In this document: in pieces, positions 34,114 to 43,167 of the stretch
How the letters are laid out: each line of letters starts with the position of its first letter
How positions within the stretch are numbered: the first letter of the stretch is position 1
Assembly (NCBI GenBank): GCA_002410065.1
Contig: DHQB01000011.1
Span: forward strand, 1 to 49,544
Length of the DNA stretch: 49,544 bases
Direction of reading: 5' to 3'
Source of the DNA: Bacteroidales bacterium UBA5349
GTDB taxonomy: Bacteria; Bacteroidota; Bacteroidia; Bacteroidales; Tenuifilaceae
The notes under the pieces: generated by a model
What the model saw: only the letters and a program-made list of their open reading frames with translations
The model's database searches: none
What the model was told of the DNA's origin: nothing
Translations under genes and position numbers: made by a program

Positions 34114-37029
34114 TTACGAAAGTAACTCAAGTATCTTATCCTGACCTATAATACTAAGTGGGTTTGCGCTGTTCATAAACTCATCAGACAATAATTGTTT
34201 GCTCTCCTGTAACTTTTTTATCTTCTCTTCAACCGTATCAACCGAAATAAAACGATAAACAAAAACATTTTTATCTTGTCCCAAACGATGAGCCCGGGCT
34301 ATAGCCTGATTTTCAACCGCTGGGTTCCACCATGGATCGAGTATTAGAATGTAATCGGCAGCCGTTAGATTAAGCCCTACTCCTCCCGCTTTAATGGAAA
34401 TAAGAAAGATCTGAGACGATTGGCTATTCTGAAAATCATCTACTACCTGATTCCTATTTCGAGTTGAACCAATTAGCATCTGATAACCCACACCAATTTG
34501 CTTAACAAAATCTTCAATAATTCTTAGATGCTTTACAAACGAAGAAAATATAAGCACCTTATGGTTCTCATCCGCTAATGTTTGTATGGTTCTACATACC
34601 TCATCAAACTTACCCGATGAGTAATTTGCATATTCATCAATCATATCCGGGTGGTTGGCTATTTGCCTGAGCCTGGTAAGCCCCCTAAATATGGATATTG
34701 CCGAGTGTCCATACCCATTGCTCTCAATATTGTCGATAATATGATTACGGATCTCCGATTTCTCCTTTTCATAAATTGCTTTTTGCTCATCAGCAAGATT
34801 ACAGTATACAACCTGCTCCGAAAGTTGGGGCAATTCTGGGGCAACATCCTTCTTGCTCCTACGGAGTATAAATGGTTTTACCAGTACCTTTAACTTTTGA
34901 CGGACAACTTCATCGTTGTCATGTTCAATCGGGTTAATGTACTCATCCCGAAAAGTCTTAAAACTGCCTAGCATTCCTCTGTTTAAGAAGTTGAGCTGCG
35001 CCCATAAATCCGATAGAGAGTTTTCAATAGGAGTGCCGCTTAGACTTAAAAAGTGCTTGGCTTTTAACAGCATCGATGAACGGTAACCTTTACTCATCGG
35101 ATTTTTAATGGCTTGACTCTCATCAAACACTACATAGTTGAAATGAATACCTTTTAAGAGTTCAATCTCGTTGCGCAGCACACCATAGGTTGTAATAACA
35201 ATGTCGTGGCTGGTTAACCATTCTAATTGTTTTGTGCGGCTTGAGCCTACAAATTGATAAACTGAAAGACTGGGGGCAAACTTATTAATCTCACGTTGCC
35301 AGTTGAAGAGTAGCGAAGTTGGAACAACCAACAAGGAAGTCTTCCCCATTTGTGTTACCTCTCCAGTAGGGCTAATCTGAGTATTGCTATTGTTTTCCTT
35401 ATCATAAAGCAAGACGGCAAGGGTTTGAACTGTTTTACCAAGGCCCATATCGTCGGCCAAGCAACCGCCCATGCCAAGTTCGTTAAGCATCTGGAGCCAA
35501 ATTAAACCGACCTTTTGGTAATCCCTTAGCTTAGCGTTCAAGCCAATGGGAATAGTATATTGGGTATATGTTTTATACGCTTCAAACTTTTCCTTTAATT
35601 CCTTTGCATGTACGCTCTCAACTCCAGCCTGATTAATATACTCAAACGAAGGTTGTAAAACACTTAACTTGTCCCCATCGCTCTTGGCAATAACCAAAAG
35701 GGGCTTGTACTTAGCAAACCACTCCTCTGGGATTACAAAGATTTCACCATTTGGAAGAATATACTCCCTAATACCTTTTAAAATATTTTTGCGGAGAAGA
35801 ATAAACGGAAAATGATAGTCCCGAAGTGTTATCATGCCGTAAACATCAAACCAATCGTTATTATACCTTGCCTTTAAATCGAGGTTAAAATGCTCAACAT
35901 AATAGTTTGCACCATGCACCCTTTGCTCAACAAGAATATTATTTTCAGAGAGCAAATCGGCATTTCTATTTAACCACTCAATAACATCAAGTTCTGTTTG
36001 TACTGATGCTGGTATAAATTCGGCACCATTAGTGTTCTTTAATCCAATTTGGATTAAGAGTTGCTTAACCTCACTCTCCCATTCAATATCCCTTGTAAGA
36101 CAAGAGAAACTGTATCCACCGTTAACGCTTAATATAACTTCATTCTGTGCAGCTGAATTTCCTAGGTAGTTTTTTGAATCATATTTGAAGTTGAGTAAAA
36201 GCGAAAGGGTTCCATTCAGCATTGGTTCAAGCATTAGCACTGCCCTTTTCTCTCGCTCTTTGGTAATAATCTCAAATCCATTGGCCTCAACAATACTATT
36301 ACTATTGCGAATTGCTTTTAGAACAAAAGTTTCAAAATACTTCCTCTCAGCTGATTTGGGAATAGTAATATACTCTTTACTAAAAAATGGCATAAGCTTT
36401 TTAGCGTCGATATCGTTGAACCGTAAAACTCGCTTATCTAATCGAATCACGCAGGGCAGATAGCTAATTATAGATGCATTAGGGTTTTTTAATGAGAGTT
36501 TGCAACCATTACAAACAGCCTGTAAAGAATACTGAGTTTCGTTTTCATTTACCGAAAAACGAAAAATTGGTTTGGCAACTTGCTTACTATACTCAAGGCT
36601 CTGTTCAAGATAAAGATTATTAAACTTCTTATCCCTTAAAAAAACGGGGATATTCTCCTCTACAATTATATCGAAGCATTTTGCCACTCGCCGGTTCACA
36701 TAGGATATTACATAGTCGCCAAATATTTGATCAGTACTAATCGCTTCAAAAAAATGGGCAATAGATTTATTGCGTTTCCCCAAAACTCGATACAAATTGC
36801 TGTCGCTTGTTTCATCGATAAGTTTTACTAACGCCCCTGCGCATTGTGGGAGTTTATCATTCCATTTGCTAAGGTTTTCAGGGAAGATGTTGTCAACAAT
36901 ACTAAAAATGCCACCTTCCCTGCTTATTATCCTTACTACGTGGGCTACCAAAACTGAACCCAAGTGCTTATGCTCCTGAAGCGATATAGCAAAGAAATCA
37001 CCACTTTCATCCAATAAATAGTCAAACAT
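34114..37029 (-). CDS. SNF2-family DNA-dependent ATPase/helicase
   Basis: 971 residues. The N-terminal ~480 residues are not recognised beyond a mixed fold. They contain a CxxC-like 'CNGCK' but no complete SWIM zinc finger. The C-terminal half is a full SNF2 motor: motif I 'DDMGLGKTVQT', Ia 'VVPTSLLFNWQREI', II 'DESQ' (DESQ, not the usual DEAQ/H), III 'LSGTPIENSLSDLWAQLNFL', V 'SIKAGGVGLNLTAADYI' and VI 'QAIARAHRLGQDK'. These enzymes translocate on duplex DNA and remodel protein-DNA complexes. Bacterial members of this size are mostly uncharacterised; no restriction or defence genes are adjacent. Confidence 0.93.
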   Translation of the reverse strand: MFDYLLDESGDFFAISLQEHKHLGSVLVAHVVRIISREGGIFSIVDNIFPENLSKWNDKLPQCAGALVKLIDETSDSNLYRVLGKRNKSIAHFFEAISTDQIFGDYVISYVNRRVAKCFDIIVEENIPVFLRDKKFNNLYLEQSLEYSKQVAKPIFRFSVNENETQYSLQAVCNGCKLSLKNPNASIISYLPCVIRLDKRVLRFNDIDAKKLMPFFSKEYITIPKSAERKYFETFVLKAIRNSNSIVEANGFEIITKEREKRAVLMLEPMLNGTLSLLLNFKYDSKNYLGNSAAQNEVILSVNGGYSFSCLTRDIEWESEVKQLLIQIGLKNTNGAEFIPASVQTELDVIEWLNRNADLLSENNILVEQRVHGANYYVEHFNLDLKARYNNDWFDVYGMITLRDYHFPFILLRKNILKGIREYILPNGEIFVIPEEWFAKYKPLLVIAKSDGDKLSVLQPSFEYINQAGVESVHAKELKEKFEAYKTYTQYTIPIGLNAKLRDYQKVGLIWLQMLNELGMGGCLADDMGLGKTVQTLAVLLYDKENNSNTQISPTGEVTQMGKTSLLVVPTSLLFNWQREINKFAPSLSVYQFVGSSRTKQLEWLTSHDIVITTYGVLRNEIELLKGIHFNYVVFDESQAIKNPMSKGYRSSMLLKAKHFLSLSGTPIENSLSDLWAQLNFLNRGMLGSFKTFRDEYINPIEHDNDEVVRQKLKVLVKPFILRRSKKDVAPELPQLSEQVVYCNLADEQKAIYEKEKSEIRNHIIDNIESNGYGHSAISIFRGLTRLRQIANHPDMIDEYANYSSGKFDEVCRTIQTLADENHKVLIFSSFVKHLRIIEDFVKQIGVGYQMLIGSTRNRNQVVDDFQNSQSSQIFLISIKAGGVGLNLTAADYILILDPWWNPAVENQAIARAHRLGQDKNVFVYRFISVDTVEEKIKKLQESKQLLSDEFMNSANPLSIIGQDKILELLS

Positions 37030-37287
37030 AAATCACAAATATTCTATACGATAAATTTAGAGCAAATGGAAATCCTTCTCTCAGCTAGCAATAACTTCTC
37101 AACTAAACAACTCACAAAAGTAGTGCATTTATTGTGCTAAAAAAAGGGGCTAACTATCCTATTTTCTCAACCTCCTTTTAATCAAAACTAAAGAAATGTT
37201 GTTGATAAGTAGATAAGCAAACAATTGATTATCCATGAGAATATCTAATCAAACTTTACTAACTTTACAAACCTAAAGGCTCACAAA

Positions 37288-37737
37288 ATGACACATTTAA
37301 AGAAAGGGGATAAGGCTCCACAGTTTTTTGGCGAAGACCAAAATGGCAATAATATCAGTCTTGAAAACCTAAAAGGCGTTAAAACTGTACTTTACTTTTA
37401 CCCTAAGGATAACACACCCGGATGCACAGCCCAAGCATGCGATTTGCGCGATAACTATGATATGCTCCTAAGCAAAGGCTATAAGGTAATAGGCATAAGT
37501 GCCGATACGCAGCAATCGCACCAAAAGTTTATCGAAAAGTATAACCTTCCATTCCCTCTAATTGCCGATACCGACAAGCAAATTATTAAGCAATACGGCG
37601 TATGGGGACCCAAAAAATTCATGGGCAAAACCTACGATGGAATCAATAGAACTACCTTTATAATTGATGAGAAAGGGAATATTGAGGAGGTTATTGAAAA
37701 GGTAAAAACAAAAGAGCACACAAAGCAAATAGTATAA
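37288..37737 (+). CDS. bcp: Thioredoxin-dependent thiol peroxidase (Bcp-type peroxiredoxin)
   Basis: 149 residues of the AhpC/TSA Bcp subfamily, reducing hydroperoxides in the cytosol. Peroxidatic Cys46 is in 'YPKDNTPGCTAQAC', with the resolving Cys51 five residues later, the atypical 2-Cys arrangement. 'NRTTFIIDEKGNIEEV' is the expected C-terminal strand region. It lies 18 bp before recA and is probably co-transcribed with it, which couples oxidative stress and DNA repair by position only. Confidence 0.96.
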   Translation: MTHLKKGDKAPQFFGEDQNGNNISLENLKGVKTVLYFYPKDNTPGCTAQACDLRDNYDMLLSKGYKVIGISADTQQSHQKFIEKYNLPFPLIADTDKQIIKQYGVWGPKKFMGKTYDGINRTTFIIDEKGNIEEVIEKVKTKEHTKQIV

Positions 37738-37755
37738 AGCAACGCAACACAAATT

Positions 37756-38790
37756 ATGAGTAAAAATATGGAGAAAGAGAAAACCGATAAGATGAAAGAG
37801 GTGAATAAGGAGAAGATGAAAGCACTTCAACTTACAATGGATAAAATTGATAAGGATTTCGGCAAAGGCACCATTATGATGATGGGTGACAAAACCGTAG
37901 TTGATGTACCAACAATCTCTAGTGGATCCATATCGCTAAATCTGGCACTTGGCGTTGGTGGATATCCTCGCGGAAGGGTAATCGAAATTTTTGGACCTGA
38001 ATCCTCGGGTAAAACAACCCTTGCAATACATGCAATTGCCGAAGCGCAAAAAAGTGGTGGCATTGCTGCCATAATTGATGCAGAGCACGCTTTCGACCGC
38101 TCTTACGCTGAAAAACTTGGCGTTGATGTTGAAACACTCCTTATCTCTCAACCCGATAATGGCGAGCAGGCTCTTGAAATTGCTGACCATCTAATTCGTT
38201 CCGGAGCAATAGATATTGTGGTTATCGACTCTGTAGCCGCTTTAACCCCAAAGGCCGAGATTGAAGGCGAAATGGGCGAAAATAAACTTGGGTTACAGGC
38301 AAGACTTATGTCCCAAGCCTTGAGAAAACTTACAGCCAACATTTCACGAACAAATACTTGCTGCGTTTTTATCAATCAGCTACGCGAAAAAATTGGGGTG
38401 ATGTTTGGCAATCCTGAAACAACAACAGGAGGGAATGCACTCAAATTCTATTCATCTGTTAGGGTTGATATTAGACGAATTGCACAACTTAAGGATGGTG
38501 ACGAATCGACCGGAAATAGAGTTAGGGTTAAGATTGTAAAAAATAAAGTTGCCCCTCCTTTCCGTAAGGCCGAATTCGATCTCATATTTGGTGAGGGAAT
38601 ATCACTTACTGGCGAGATCATTGACCTTGGAGTTGAACACAATGTGATTAAAAAGAGCGGATCGTGGTACAGCTATGGGGAAACTAAACTAGGGCAAGGA
38701 CGCGAAGCGGTTAGGGCTCTATTACTAGACAACCCTGAATTGAGCAATGAACTTGAAGCTAAAGTAGTTGAGGCTATCTCCCCAAAATAG
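37756..38790 (+). CDS. recA: Recombinase A
   Basis: 344 residues. Walker A is GPESSGKT at 80-87; Walker B 'IDIVVIDSVAAL'; DNA-binding loops L1/L2 with 'EGEMGENKLGLQARLMSQALRKLT' and 'NQLREKIGVMFGNPETTTGGNALKFYSSVR'. It carries a ~20-residue N-terminal Lys/Glu-rich extension before the standard 'KALQLTMDKIDKDFGKGTIM', so Met13 is an alternative start. It forms filaments on single-stranded DNA for strand exchange and SOS induction. No LexA box is recognised upstream; transcription probably begins before bcp. Confidence 0.98.
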   Translation: MSKNMEKEKTDKMKEVNKEKMKALQLTMDKIDKDFGKGTIMMMGDKTVVDVPTISSGSISLNLALGVGGYPRGRVIEIFGPESSGKTTLAIHAIAEAQKSGGIAAIIDAEHAFDRSYAEKLGVDVETLLISQPDNGEQALEIADHLIRSGAIDIVVIDSVAALTPKAEIEGEMGENKLGLQARLMSQALRKLTANISRTNTCCVFINQLREKIGVMFGNPETTTGGNALKFYSSVRVDIRRIAQLKDGDESTGNRVRVKIVKNKVAPPFRKAEFDLIFGEGISLTGEIIDLGVEHNVIKKSGSWYSYGETKLGQGREAVRALLLDNPELSNELEAKVVEAISPK

Positions 38791-38811
38791 TTACTCCTTT
38801 AAAAAATTAAG

Positions 38812-38848
38812 AGTACAGCAGCAGTAATTGTTCGCTGTACTTTTTTTA
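38812..38848 (+). terminator. Rho-independent terminator of recA
   Basis: An 8-bp stem AGTACAGC/GCTGTACT (38812-38819, 38834-38841) is followed by a run of seven or more T. Confidence 0.9.
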
Positions 38849-38902
38849 TGCTGCCCTTGCTATGGCACGAAATATGCATAAAGTAGTAGAAAATGAATAG
38901 CC

Positions 38903-39418
38903 ATGAAAAAGCATTTCTTCTTCATACTTATACTTATCATTCCATTGATTTCAAGTAGTCAAAATGATAGTAGCAAATCAAACGCACCCAAATGGGCACA
39001 AAAAACTCCTAAATCGAACAGTAAAATTTTTGCCGTAGGCAAAGGCACATCGGCTAGTGCCGATGTTGCCTACCGAAAAGCGGTACTTGATGCCAATAAG
39101 ATGCTTGCAGAAAGTGTAGGTTCTGTTGTAACCTCAAAAACAACAAGAATAATCTCTTCAGTTGAGAATGGGAATGCTGTAGAAAAAAAGGTGGAAGTTA
39201 TCCGTAAAAGTGTAACAGCTAACCTTAAAGGGGTTGAACAAATTGACAAGCATCAAACCCAAGAAGGCGAAATATACATTGTCCATGTTTTATTGAGTAT
39301 CCCCAATAAAGCAATCAGCAGATCAATTGTAAACGGTATTACTAGCGATAGCAGTTTGCTTGGTAAGTTAAGCAGTAGCAAAGCATATAAAGACCTATTA
39401 TCTGAGGCAAATAAGTAA
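38903..39418 (+). CDS. LPP20-like exported protein
   Basis: 171 residues with a signal peptide ('FFFILILIIPLISSSQ'). The body resembles the LPP20 fold: 'PKWAQKTPKSNSKIFAVGKGTSASADVAYRKAVLDANKMLAESVGSVVTSKT', that is, a Trp near the start, a 'A-x-G-x-G' stretch, then an Ala-rich helix, and later 'GEIYIVHVLLSIPNKAI'. There is no lipobox Cys, so unlike Helicobacter LPP20 it is probably soluble in the periplasm. The function is unknown. It converges with the phosphohexomutase gene, 4 bp apart. Confidence 0.7.
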   Translation: MKKHFFFILILIIPLISSSQNDSSKSNAPKWAQKTPKSNSKIFAVGKGTSASADVAYRKAVLDANKMLAESVGSVVTSKTTRIISSVENGNAVEKKVEVIRKSVTANLKGVEQIDKHQTQEGEIYIVHVLLSIPNKAISRSIVNGITSDSSLLGKLSSSKAYKDLLSEANK

Positions 39419-39422
39419 TGGG

Positions 39423-40769
39423 TTAAGTTAAACTGGCAATAATTTCCTTTACCTTATCAACCTTTCTCTTAAGCAATTCAGGGCTTTTAGCCTCGGCAAT
39501 AAACCTGAGATAAGGCTCTGTATTAGAGGGGCGAATATTGAACCACCAATCTGGGAATTCAACCCTGTAACCATCAAAATCAAACGATTCGGTTGGCTTC
39601 TCTTGAGCTATAAAATAATTGCGTACAGCATCCATAGCCTCTTTCTTTCGCTCAATTTTAAAGTTAATCTCACCGGAATTGGCATAGGTTTCAATCTTTG
39701 AAATCATCTGAGAAAGAGTAATGCCCTGTTTTTTAAACTTTGAAATCACATTAAGAATAAGCAAACATGCCATAAGGCCTGAATCGGAATAGTAAAAATC
39801 TTTAAAATAATAATGTCCAGCCAGTTCGCCACCATAAATTCCTTTTATCTCCCTGAGTCTGTAGGCGGCAAAAGCACGACCAACGCGCCAAGTGCGCATC
39901 TCTCCACCCATAGGCTTTAAGTATTCTCCCACAGCCTTAGATGTGCGAATATCCTGAAGTACAAGCCCCTTCTCCCCTCTCTCCTCAAGAAAATAGTGTC
40001 CCAATAACGCAATCATCAAATCGGGAGATATAAACCTACCATTCTCATCAACAAACATAACCCTATCTGCATCGCCATCGAAAATAATTCCAATATCGCA
40101 TTTTTCCTTTTTTACCAAATTCTTAAGATCAGCCACGTTTTCAGGAACCAATGGGTTGGCTTCATGGTTAGGGAATGTGCCATCCAGTTCATCATATATA
40201 TATATGGGAGCATTACCCAGTAAATCTTTTATTAAAAGTGCAGCCATTCCGTTTGAGCAATCAATGCCAATGCGCATGTGGCTATAATCCTGCAGGTATT
40301 GCCTTAAAAATTTTATGTACTCGTCGCGCACATGCATTTGCTTAATTTCACCAGGTTTGCTCGATTTAACAATTGGCACACTTTTTTTCAACTTATCCTC
40401 TATCTCCTTAAGGCCAGTATCGTACCCTACAGGTAAAGCATTCTCCCGCGATACCTTCATCCCATTGTATTCTTTGGAATTGTGCGAAGCAGTTATTTGC
40501 ACTGAAGCTGTAAACCCATATTTTGCAGTTGAGTAGTAAACCATGGGAGTAGTAGCAAGACCAACATCATAAACATCAGCACCTGCATCGGTAATACCTT
40601 TTGATAAGTACTCAAAAATTTCATCAGACGATACCCTTACATCGCGTCCAACAAGTACTTTGTCGGCTCCCAACTGGCCTACTAAAAAATAACCAATTTT
40701 GTAGGCATCGTCCTTGTTAAAATCTTTGTTGTAGATGCCCCTAATATCATAAGCATGAAAAGCTCCCAT
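39423..40769 (-). CDS. Phosphomannomutase/phosphoglucomutase
   Basis: 448 residues from the ATG at 40767-40769, giving the standard 'GAFHAYDIRGIYNKDF'; the longer frame start at 40829 adds 20 unrelated residues and is rejected. It is an alpha-D-phosphohexomutase, moving phosphate between C6 and C1 of mannose or glucose phosphates for glycan synthesis. Catalytic phosphoserine loop 'TASHN', metal loop 'DGDADR', sugar loop 'GGELAGHYYF' and phosphate loop 'RPSNTEPYLRF' are all intact. Substrate preference (ManB versus Pgm) cannot be told by eye. Confidence 0.95.
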   Translation of the reverse strand: MGAFHAYDIRGIYNKDFNKDDAYKIGYFLVGQLGADKVLVGRDVRVSSDEIFEYLSKGITDAGADVYDVGLATTPMVYYSTAKYGFTASVQITASHNSKEYNGMKVSRENALPVGYDTGLKEIEDKLKKSVPIVKSSKPGEIKQMHVRDEYIKFLRQYLQDYSHMRIGIDCSNGMAALLIKDLLGNAPIYIYDELDGTFPNHEANPLVPENVADLKNLVKKEKCDIGIIFDGDADRVMFVDENGRFISPDLMIALLGHYFLEERGEKGLVLQDIRTSKAVGEYLKPMGGEMRTWRVGRAFAAYRLREIKGIYGGELAGHYYFKDFYYSDSGLMACLLILNVISKFKKQGITLSQMISKIETYANSGEINFKIERKKEAMDAVRNYFIAQEKPTESFDFDGYRVEFPDWWFNIRPSNTEPYLRFIAEAKSPELLKRKVDKVKEIIASLT

Positions 40770-40954
40770 AGTCTTAGCCTTTATTGTTAGCCTATAAAGA
40801 TAACTCTTTTGGCCATTATTGACAAGCAAAAATGGGTATAATGGAACAAAGACATTGCTGAACTGTTTACCTATTTGATTATCAGTAAATGCAATTATAC
40901 ATCAGATAAATATTTTTATAATAATGTTATTTAGCATATTAATTTTAATCACAA

Positions 40955-40985
40955 ATGCTTTACAGCATGTTTTATGCTATATTTG
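40955..40985 (+). promoter_or_regulatory. Promoter and overlapping ATGCT/AGCAT repeats before accC
   Basis: A -7 box TATATTTG lies at 40978-40985. Immediately before it, ATGCT (40955-40959), AGCAT (40964-40968) and ATGCT (40974-40978) alternate in orientation with 4- and 5-nt spacers. They form two overlapping inverted repeats that reach into the -7 box, as an operator might. Confidence 0.5.
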
Positions 40986-41045
40986 TACCGTCATTTTTTT
41001 AAAACGATAGTTTAATTTATTTGTGAATTAAAAGTCAGTACAAAC

Positions 41046-42566
41046 ATGATAAAGAAATTATTGATTGCAAACAGAGGTGAAATTGCCGTTAGAATAATAC
41101 GAACGTGCCGTGAAATGGGAATAAAAACGGTAGCCGTATACTCCGATGCAGATCGCAAGGCAATGCACGTTAGGTATGCAAGTGAAGCATATCATATTGG
41201 GCCATCGCCCTCGCGCGAAAGTTACCTAGATGCCGACAAGATAATTCAAGTTGCACTGAATTCGAAAGTTGACGCTATACATCCGGGGTATGGCTTCCTT
41301 TCTGAAAATGCTGAATTCGCAAAAAAATGCCAGGACGCAGGAATTATATTCATTGGCCCATCAGTAAGTGCCATAACTCAAATGGGCGATAAGATAACTG
41401 CAAGGCAGACAATGATAAATGCAGGAGTACCAGTAGTTCCAGGTACTCAGGAAAAGATTACGGATTCCGAATCGGCAAAAAGAATTGTTGAGGAAATCGG
41501 TCTACCTATTATGGTAAAAGCGTCCGCAGGCGGAGGTGGCAAAGGGATGAGACTAGTCAGAAATCAGGATGACCTATTACGTTCCATAAAAAATGCACAA
41601 TCCGAAGCATTGTCATCGTTTGGAAATGATACCGTATATATTGAAAAGTATATTGAGTCACCCCATCATATTGAATTTCAAATCCTAGCTGATTCGCATG
41701 GAAATACCGTACATCTTTTTGAACGAGATTGTTCGGTTCAGAGGAGGCATCAAAAAGTTGTTGAGGAAACGCCTTCACCATTCTTAACCTCTGAACTTCG
41801 AACCGAAATGGGAAATGCAGCCATAACTGCTGCAAAAGCAGTAAACTATGTGGGAGCAGGAACAATCGAGTTTTTAGTGGATATGAACCAGAACTTCTAC
41901 TTTTTAGAGATGAACACCCGTTTACAGGTTGAACATCCCATTACCGAAAGAACTACAGGAATTGACATTGTTAAAGAGCAAATAAGAATTGCTTCTGGTA
42001 ATCAATTGTCTTTTAAGCAAAAAGATTTACAACAACATGGGCACGCAATTGAGTGTCGTATTTCGGCTGAAGACCCAAATAATAATTTCATGCCTAGCCC
42101 AGGAATCATAAAGCACATTAGCGAGCCCAGTGGGCTTGGCATTAGAACGGATGGGTATGTTTATGTAGGATATGAAATCTCAATGCATTACGACCCATTG
42201 ATTAGCAAGGTAATTGTTTGGGGAAGAAATCGGGAAGAAGCGATTAATAGGATGCGTAGAGCACTTTACGAATATAAAATTACTGGAATCAAAACTTCCA
42301 CAAAATTCCTTGAGCGCATTATGCGTAACCCTGATTTTAAAAATGGAGAGTACGACACCCATTTTATTGAAAAGCATAAGGATGAACTCTTTACTCCTTG
42401 CGACGACGACAACTCCATTAGTGCTGACATGGCAATTATAGCAGCCTATTTTGATTATACCTCAAAGTTTGAAAAGGCTGCAATGGGTGATTATACTGTT
42501 ACCGATAGTAACGAGAAGTATAAGTGGAAAGATTATGGGTTAATGAAAGCACTTCAAAGAATTTAA
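41046..42566 (+). CDS. accC: Biotin carboxylase subunit of acyl-CoA carboxylase
   Basis: 506 residues. ATP-grasp biotin carboxylase: 'KLLIANRGEIAVRIIRTCREMGI' start, 'HPGYGFLSENAEFA', ATP-binding glycine loop 'KASAGGGGKGMR', 'ERDCSVQRRHQKVVEE', and the catalytic 'EMNTRLQVEHPITE'. It carboxylates biotin on the carrier using ATP and bicarbonate. It lies 3 bp before the biotin carrier gene. It is ~55 residues longer than E. coli AccC, as in propionyl-CoA type enzymes, but without a fused carrier domain. The symbol is by family; the final acyl-CoA substrate is not certain. Confidence 0.95.
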   Translation: MIKKLLIANRGEIAVRIIRTCREMGIKTVAVYSDADRKAMHVRYASEAYHIGPSPSRESYLDADKIIQVALNSKVDAIHPGYGFLSENAEFAKKCQDAGIIFIGPSVSAITQMGDKITARQTMINAGVPVVPGTQEKITDSESAKRIVEEIGLPIMVKASAGGGGKGMRLVRNQDDLLRSIKNAQSEALSSFGNDTVYIEKYIESPHHIEFQILADSHGNTVHLFERDCSVQRRHQKVVEETPSPFLTSELRTEMGNAAITAAKAVNYVGAGTIEFLVDMNQNFYFLEMNTRLQVEHPITERTTGIDIVKEQIRIASGNQLSFKQKDLQQHGHAIECRISAEDPNNNFMPSPGIIKHISEPSGLGIRTDGYVYVGYEISMHYDPLISKVIVWGRNREEAINRMRRALYEYKITGIKTSTKFLERIMRNPDFKNGEYDTHFIEKHKDELFTPCDDDNSISADMAIIAAYFDYTSKFEKAAMGDYTVTDSNEKYKWKDYGLMKALQRI

Positions 42567-42569
42567 ACT

Positions 42570-43079
42570 ATGGCAGTAGATATTCGGATTGGCGACAGAG
42601 ATGCTAACGTTAAACTTTTAAAAATTGAAGGTACTAAAGCTACAATTGAGGTGGATAATATAACCTACAATGTTGATGTTGTTATGGTTGAAGAGGGAGT
42701 GTACTCCATTTTACATGAAGGTAATTCCTACAATATTGAGTTAATTCCAGACAGTGGCCCTAAGAACTACTTTGTAAACACCTACAGTTCATCGCATGAA
42801 ATAGAGATTATTGATGCGCAAAGCAGATACCAAAAAAGCAGAAACAGCGGGAATGTTAACTCAACTGAAAGAATAATTACAGCACCAATGCCTGGCAAAG
42901 TGGTCAGAATACCAGTAAAAACAGGGCAAAAAGTTGCTATGGGCGAAACCCTTATTGTTATTTCTGCCATGAAAATGGAGAATGACTACCAGTCACCAAT
43001 CGATGGAGTAGTTAAGAATATTCTAGTAAACCAAGGCGACTCTGTAACGGACAACCAACCCCTTATTGAGATCGAATAA
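42570..43079 (+). CDS. Biotin carboxyl carrier protein
   Basis: 169 residues: an N-terminal beta-rich segment (~1-80), a linker, and a biotinyl domain (~100-169) with the biotinylated Lys135 in 'SAMKMEND' and Pro-Gly turn 'APMPGKVVRIPVKTGQKV'. The motif has Ser where EAMKM is usual, which is tolerated in this family. It carries carboxybiotin between the flanking subunits. It is 3 bp after accC and 88 bp before the carboxyltransferase gene, one operon. Confidence 0.93.
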   Translation: MAVDIRIGDRDANVKLLKIEGTKATIEVDNITYNVDVVMVEEGVYSILHEGNSYNIELIPDSGPKNYFVNTYSSSHEIEIIDAQSRYQKSRNSGNVNSTERIITAPMPGKVVRIPVKTGQKVAMGETLIVISAMKMENDYQSPIDGVVKNILVNQGDSVTDNQPLIEIE

Positions 43080-43167
43080 CACGTCTCTAAAATTCGTCAT
43101 TTATATTTCAATACAATACCTACTCTGGTTAATGGATAGGTAATTTTTAACGTAAAACGAATAGCAA

